Assembly (NCBI GenBank): GCA_031279555.1 | Contig: JAITIK010000099.1 | Coordinates: forward strand, 1 to 42,677 | From: Treponema sp. | GTDB taxonomy: Bacteria > Spirochaetota > Spirochaetia > Treponematales > Breznakiellaceae | Reading direction: 5' to 3' | DNA length: 42,677 nucleotides | Shown: piece after piece, positions 39,558 to 42,677 of the stretch | Numbering within the stretch: the stretch's first letter is position 1 | Layout: every line of letters begins with the position of its first letter | Program-made: the position numbers and the translations under genes | The notes under the pieces: model-generated | What the model saw: only the letters and a program-made list of their open reading frames with translations | What the model was told of the DNA's origin: nothing | Databases searched by the model: none

Positions 39558-40860
39558 CCCTAAAGAAATAGGCGCTGTCTTTCAACGTGCGTTTTTGGGT
39601 TTTATAATCAACATGGACAATGCCGAACCGTTTTGAGTATCCCCACGCCCATTCAAAATTGTCAAGAAACGACCATACAAAATAGCCTTTGAGCTTGACC
39701 CCTTCTTTAATCAACGTTGAACAAACGCTCAAATGTCTCTTGAGGTACTCTATGCGTTTTTCATCGTGAATCCTGCCGCCGCCATCAACCGAATCGGGGT
39801 TCGCATAACCGTTTTCGGTAATATAAATAGGAAGATTTCCACCCGTCGCTTCGCTTGCGAACTTAATCTGACGGTAAAGACCCCACGGAACTATGGGCCA
39901 GCCCATGTCCGTACGTTCCTGCCAGAATGGGACATTGGAATACTTGTTGGGAGAGCTTTCGTCCCATGCAACGGCGTTTTCAAAGTAATAGTTCAAGCCG
40001 ATGAAGTCCATTTTTTCAGACATCACCTCTAAATCGCCCGGCTTGATAGGAAATTCCCAGCCTGCTTGCAGGACGATCTCAGGATACCCTTTGCCAATAA
40101 GCGGGAACAGGAACACTTCCGCCTCAAACGCCAGCGACCTGCGGGTAGCCTCAACATCCGCTTCGCTTTTAGTCGCCGGACGGGGCGTATTGATGTTCAA
40201 CGTGATACCGATAGGCGCCGTGAGTCCTGTTTTCCGGTACTCCTTGACCGCCGCGCCATGCGCCAGCAATATATGGTGAATCGCGCCCGCCGCTTGCACA
40301 GGATCTTTGATGCCGGGAGCGTGTGATCCCATCAAATACCCCATAAATGTAACGCAGAGCGGTTCGTTCATGGTGATCCACTGATCAACGCAATCCCCCA
40401 ATTCCGCAAAACAGACCTTCGCATATTCAACAAAAGCCTCCACAATGAACCGTTTTGCCCAGCCGCCCTTGTCCTGGAGGACTTGCGGCAAGTCCCAATG
40501 GTACAGCGTGGCGCATGCCTGTACGCTGTATTTGTGAAGCTCGGCGCAGAGGCTGCGGTAATAAGCGACTCCTTCTTTATTCACCGCTCCGACGCCGTTT
40601 GGCAGAATACGGGGCCACGCGATGGAAAAACGGTAGCTTTTGAAGCCCAGTTTTGCTATGAGAGCGACGTCTTCTTTATAATGATGGTATTGATCGCAGG
40701 CTATGTCGCCGTTTTCCCCGGCGTATACCGCGCCCGGTACGCGGCAAAATGTATCCCAAATGCTCTCGCTCCGTCCGCCTTCATATGCGGCGCCTTCCAC
40801 TTGATAACTGGCAGTTGCGGTTCCCCATAGGAAATCGTCTGGAAACGTTAGTGTGTTCAT
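39529..40860 (-). CDS. GH1 beta-glucosidase / 6-phospho-beta-glucosidase-like
   Basis: A 443-aa retaining glycosidase. It has FPDDFLWGTATASYQVEGAA at the start (N-terminal GH1 signature), the acid/base in ITMNEPLCVT near residue 165, and the nucleophile in YITENG near 352, followed by the substrate-binding GYFVWSFLDNFEWAWGYSKRFGIVHVDY. The residues around the -1/+1 sites (WAWGY, not the SxxxK-Y pattern of 6-phospho enzymes) suggest a non-phosphorylated beta-glucoside or galactoside. The ATG at 40860 is chosen because the promoter ends six bases upstream and no Shine-Dalgarno exists. It is the first gene of the rnf-like run. Confidence 0.93.
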   Translation of the reverse strand: MNTLTFPDDFLWGTATASYQVEGAAYEGGRSESIWDTFCRVPGAVYAGENGDIACDQYHHYKEDVALIAKLGFKSYRFSIAWPRILPNGVGAVNKEGVAYYRSLCAELHKYSVQACATLYHWDLPQVLQDKGGWAKRFIVEAFVEYAKVCFAELGDCVDQWITMNEPLCVTFMGYLMGSHAPGIKDPVQAAGAIHHILLAHGAAVKEYRKTGLTAPIGITLNINTPRPATKSEADVEATRRSLAFEAEVFLFPLIGKGYPEIVLQAGWEFPIKPGDLEVMSEKMDFIGLNYYFENAVAWDESSPNKYSNVPFWQERTDMGWPIVPWGLYRQIKFASEATGGNLPIYITENGYANPDSVDGGGRIHDEKRIEYLKRHLSVCSTLIKEGVKLKGYFVWSFLDNFEWAWGYSKRFGIVHVDYKTQKRTLKDSAYFFRDVMAGFGEW

Positions 40861-40866
40861 AATAGT

Positions 40867-40896
40867 ATAATACCATAGAAAAGAAGTGATTGGCAA
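40867..40896 (-). promoter_or_regulatory. bglA promoter, predicts leaderless mRNA
   Basis: TTGCCA (40896-40891), 18 bases and TATTAT (40872-40867) preceded by TGG (extended -10). The -10 box ends six bases before the ATG at 40860. This is the only clear promoter I see for the minus-strand run down to 30403. Confidence 0.6.
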
Positions 40897-41315
40897 GGGT
40901 AAAAAAGTCGCCCGTCGACGCCATAATCTTTTTCATATATTTTTTATATAGTAACGCCGCATTGAGGAAACCGCGCGTATGTATATAAAGCCAGGCCTCA
41001 ACGCCGTTTATCGCGGAAACGTGATGAATAGCCCGAAAGCCGCATGGTACAACTCGCTCTGCTTTAACGTGTCGCAATTCACAAATTCTTCTTGAAAAAC
41101 TATTGACAAGCGCTCATAACAAGCATTAACTTCTTCTTAAAAGCATATATCCTTCTAAAGAAGTTGTACCAAACAAAATATGTTATCAGCTATAGCGTTA
41201 CGTTTTCGTTTGCCTCCTCCACACAATCTCTCTTGAAATAACGTATTATGCCGCAAAAAGCGGCACTCGCCATATACACAAAGCCGGCGGAATCCGGCGT
41301 TTTCCTCGAATCCGC
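40897..41315. other. gene-poor stretch with a 9-bp inverted repeat
   Basis: No supported gene. GGTACAACT (41046-41054) and AGTTGTACC (41162-41170) form a perfect inverted repeat enclosing about 107 bases that include TTGACA (41103-41108). Short frames on both strands lack start signals and family motifs. It may be the edge of a lost mobile element. Confidence 0.4.
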
Positions 41316-41624
41316 GCCGCGAACGCTTCCGCCAGTAACGCGAAAGGACATGATTTTATCCTCCAAGGAGACGACGCTTTTTTGGACTGGAGCCGTAATT
41401 TTATCGCGCTTGTCGCGTTTAACGCCGTCGCCTGGGGCATCCCTCAAGCGGCGGCAACCTTTTTGCAAAGCCTGTTCGCGGATTGCGAGACCAAGCCGGA
41501 CAATCACGGCAAGGTCGATGTCGCGGAAAAAACGCGGCGGCGGATGTGGTTGGGTTCAATGATAATGTTGTCAGAAATCATCGACTTTATGATTTGCAGA
41601 AGTCCGGACAAACGGAAAAAATGA
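41316..41624 (+). pseudogene. fragment of the uncharacterised family seen at 18249-18842
   Basis: The frame reads GHDFILQGDDAFLDWSRNFI, then AFNAVAWGIPQAAATFLQSL and PDNHGKVDVAEKTRRR, which fits the N-terminal part of the family that begins GHDYIP...D-x-x-F-x-x-W in my memory. There is no start codon with a Shine-Dalgarno and the frame ends after about 100 residues, before the beta-rich part. Sequence from 41625 to 41760 contains further broken frames, such as KNDYDYKSFTRWGKYRRVL in another phase, so coding sequence here has decayed. Confidence 0.5.
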
Positions 41625-41760
41625 CTACGACTATAAGAGCTTTACCCGGTGGGGAAAATACCGCCGCGTATTATGCTTTGGATATTGCGTTAAAAAATAT
41701 CTTCTTGATCCCGCTGTATCTTATGCCGCTGATGTCTAAATATATATCACCGAGTAAGTA

Positions 41761-41946
41761 ATGAAGATAGGAATGAAAATATTAATTGAACAACTCGGAA
41801 ATATAGAGGCAGAAAGATTTGTGTCTATATTATTAAGGGAACCATTTGATTATACAGAATGGAGGAAGAATAATTTGTGTGTTGGAATGACTATAGAAGG
41901 AATAAGTAAAGAAGCAATGAAAGTATATAATCAAAAAAATATATAA
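41761..41946 (+). CDS. small conserved-looking protein of gut bacteria (61 aa)
   Basis: A 61-aa protein beginning MKIGMKILIEQLGNIEAERF and containing REPFDYTEWRKNNL and IEGISKEAM. I recall this compact family (a segment with EAERF then REPFDYTEW) from many gut treponemes and other bacteria, usually beside toxin-like or unknown genes. A role as antitoxin is only a guess. Its ATG shares a base with the stop of an upstream broken frame. It differs from its neighbours in being AT-rich, which suggests transfer. Fourteen bases after the stop begins the attC-like element at 41961. Confidence 0.6.
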   Translation: MKIGMKILIEQLGNIEAERFVSILLREPFDYTEWRKNNLCVGMTIEGISKEAMKVYNQKNI

Positions 41947-41960
41947 GCAGAAAAAACGGC

Positions 41961-42135
41961 ACATAACAGGTCTGTTTACGCTTCGCCGCTAAAGCGGCTC
42001 GGCCACCGGTTTTGCTAGGTCATTCGCTATGCTCATTCCCACGCAAAACCTCCGGCACATTTTGTCCGCCCTGCAAATGCTACGCATTTGCTTATTCGGG
42101 CCGCCAAACCGTCGCATACAGCCGGAACGTTATAT
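41961..42135. repeat. attC-like imperfect palindrome
   Basis: The ends ACATAAC (41961-41967) and GTTATAT (42129-42135) each match six of seven bases of the integron attC end boxes RYYYAAC and GTTRRRY. Inner arms TGTTTAC and GCATACA pair at five of seven bases. The roughly 175-base centre is partly self-complementary, as in long attC sites. It directly follows a small AT-rich gene, as in a gene cassette, and a new short frame (MQCALNL...) starts at its right end. No integrase is in the window. Confidence 0.45.
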
Positions 42136-42273
42136 GCAATGCGCCCTAAATTTGGTTAAAAATAGTAAGAATAAAATTTATCGGGATAAAAAATATAATA
42201 AAAAAGTATTGTAATAAAATATACAGCAAGCGCCTACGGCGCAAAAATTATTTTGCCCCAAATTTCTTGTAGC

Positions 42274-42293
42274 AGGCGGCATCCGTGCCGCCT
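42274..42293. repeat. 8-bp hairpin in the gap before merR
   Basis: AGGCGGCA (42274-42281) and TGCCGCCT (42286-42293) flank a TCCG loop. The rest of 42136-42421 has only a 26-codon frame and AT-rich sequence; GCGGCTACGCCGC near 42351 resembles the palindrome at 24799. Confidence 0.45.
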
Positions 42294-42421
42294 GAGATTT
42301 ATCCGTTCCGGCTTAAGAACATATAAAAAAAATAAAAGCAAGGGTGGAAAGCGGCTACGCCGCCCCCTCGCCCCAAAACTCCATTTTTCTAAGAAATTTT
42401 ACGAAAAAATACAAAAAACAC

Positions 42422-42452
42422 TTTAGTTGGAGTTAGCTCCAAGTCCGATAAT
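42422..42452 (+). promoter_or_regulatory. MerR-type promoter/operator
   Basis: TTTAGT (42422-42427) and GATAAT (42447-42452) are 19 bases apart, the long spacing typical of promoters that MerR proteins untwist. The palindrome TTGGAGTTAGCTCCAA overlaps the -35 edge and spacer. The -10 box ends six bases before the ATG at 42459, so the mRNA is probably leaderless and the gene autoregulated. Confidence 0.75.
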
Positions 42453-42458
42453 GGGACT

Positions 42459-42677
42459 ATGACCATAACAGAAATTGCCGAAGAATACGGCCTGTCAACA
42501 GACACGCTCCGCTATTACGAGCGTATAGGTCTTATTCCTCCAGTAAGACGGAATAAGGCCGGAAATCGGGATTATAGCGAAATGGACCACCGGGTGATTG
42601 GTTTTGTCAAGCGTATGAGACAGGCGGGAGTGTCTGTAGAATCGCTCATTGAATACACGAAATTGTTGCGGCAAGGG
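42459..42677 (+). CDS. MerR-family regulator, C-terminus beyond window
   Basis: 73 codons run off the right edge. The frame has the MerR winged-helix start MTITEIAEEYGLSTDTLRYYERIGLIPPV and then NRDYSEMDHRVIGFVKRMRQAGVSVESLIEYTKL. This matches the AdhR/NmlR-like group (GLS-x-DTLRYYE, RDY). Such proteins often sense aldehydes or other reactive electrophiles through a cysteine further on, not visible here. The operator upstream fits autoregulation. It is the first gene of whatever operon continues to the right. Confidence 0.9.
   Translation, partial: MTITEIAEEYGLSTDTLRYYERIGLIPPVRRNKAGNRDYSEMDHRVIGFVKRMRQAGVSVESLIEYTKLLRQG

Overview
The window looks like chromosomal DNA of a host-associated spirochaete of the Treponema type. 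The grounds are a eukaryote-like isoleucyl-tRNA synthetase, a CsgG-like/DUF1566 lipoprotein of a kind I know from treponemes, an Rnf-like operon, a stand-alone FMN-binding lipoprotein, and several small families I recall mainly from gut treponemes. No 16S rRNA, tRNA or CRISPR array was seen, so the genus is inferred from protein character. Base composition is roughly balanced to slightly GC-rich.

Layout. 0-2.6 kb (minus strand): an orphan ABC ATPase and mnmE, coupled, then a partial exported protein that leaves the left edge. 2.7-10.1 kb (plus): a DUF2271 secreted protein, aspS coupled to an MFS permease, and a giant FtsX-type permease with a long coiled coil. 10.1-13.1 kb: TonB-like protein and PHP phosphoesterase (minus), adenylate kinase (plus), FMN-binding lipoprotein (minus). 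13.2-15.3 kb: an EF-G-like GTPase with altered G motifs. 15.3-16.7 kb: palindromic repeats, an HU-like protein and a 14-copy tandem array of a 22-bp near-palindrome just upstream of the HU-like promoter. 16.8-20.5 kb: a CsgG-like/DUF1566 lipoprotein, then a degraded accessory zone with a 15-G tract, a perfect consensus promoter, a truncated uncharacterised gene and two broken PD-(D/E)XK-type genes. 20.6-27.8 kb (plus): ileS, two tandem paralogous lipoproteins, two zinc-ribbon proteins, trxB. 28-30.4 kb: TolC-like protein and a periplasmic adaptor without an inner-membrane pump. 30.4-40.9 kb (minus): one tightly packed ten-gene run: GH1 glycosidase, PAP2-like protein, a large unknown membrane protein, RnfC-, D-, G-, E- and A-like subunits, a GH57-like protein and a GT4 glycosyltransferase. 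40.9-42.7 kb: a second accessory zone with gene fragments, a small conserved-looking gene, an attC-like imperfect palindrome and a partial MerR regulator with its own promoter/operator.

Three things stand out. (1) The Rnf-like operon keeps RnfC iron-sulphur motifs but lacks rnfB, lacks visible FMN-attachment motifs in RnfG and RnfD, and lacks the RnfA cysteines, while carrying an extra 528-residue membrane protein. (2) Six genes (aspS, the PHP gene, adk, the FMN lipoprotein gene, bglA, merR) have a good -10 box ending 5-7 nt before the start codon and no Shine-Dalgarno, which predicts leaderless mRNAs. (3) The 22-bp palindrome array has a period of about two helical turns and sits beside the HU-like gene's promoter.

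All functional calls come from reading motifs by eye. No database search was run.
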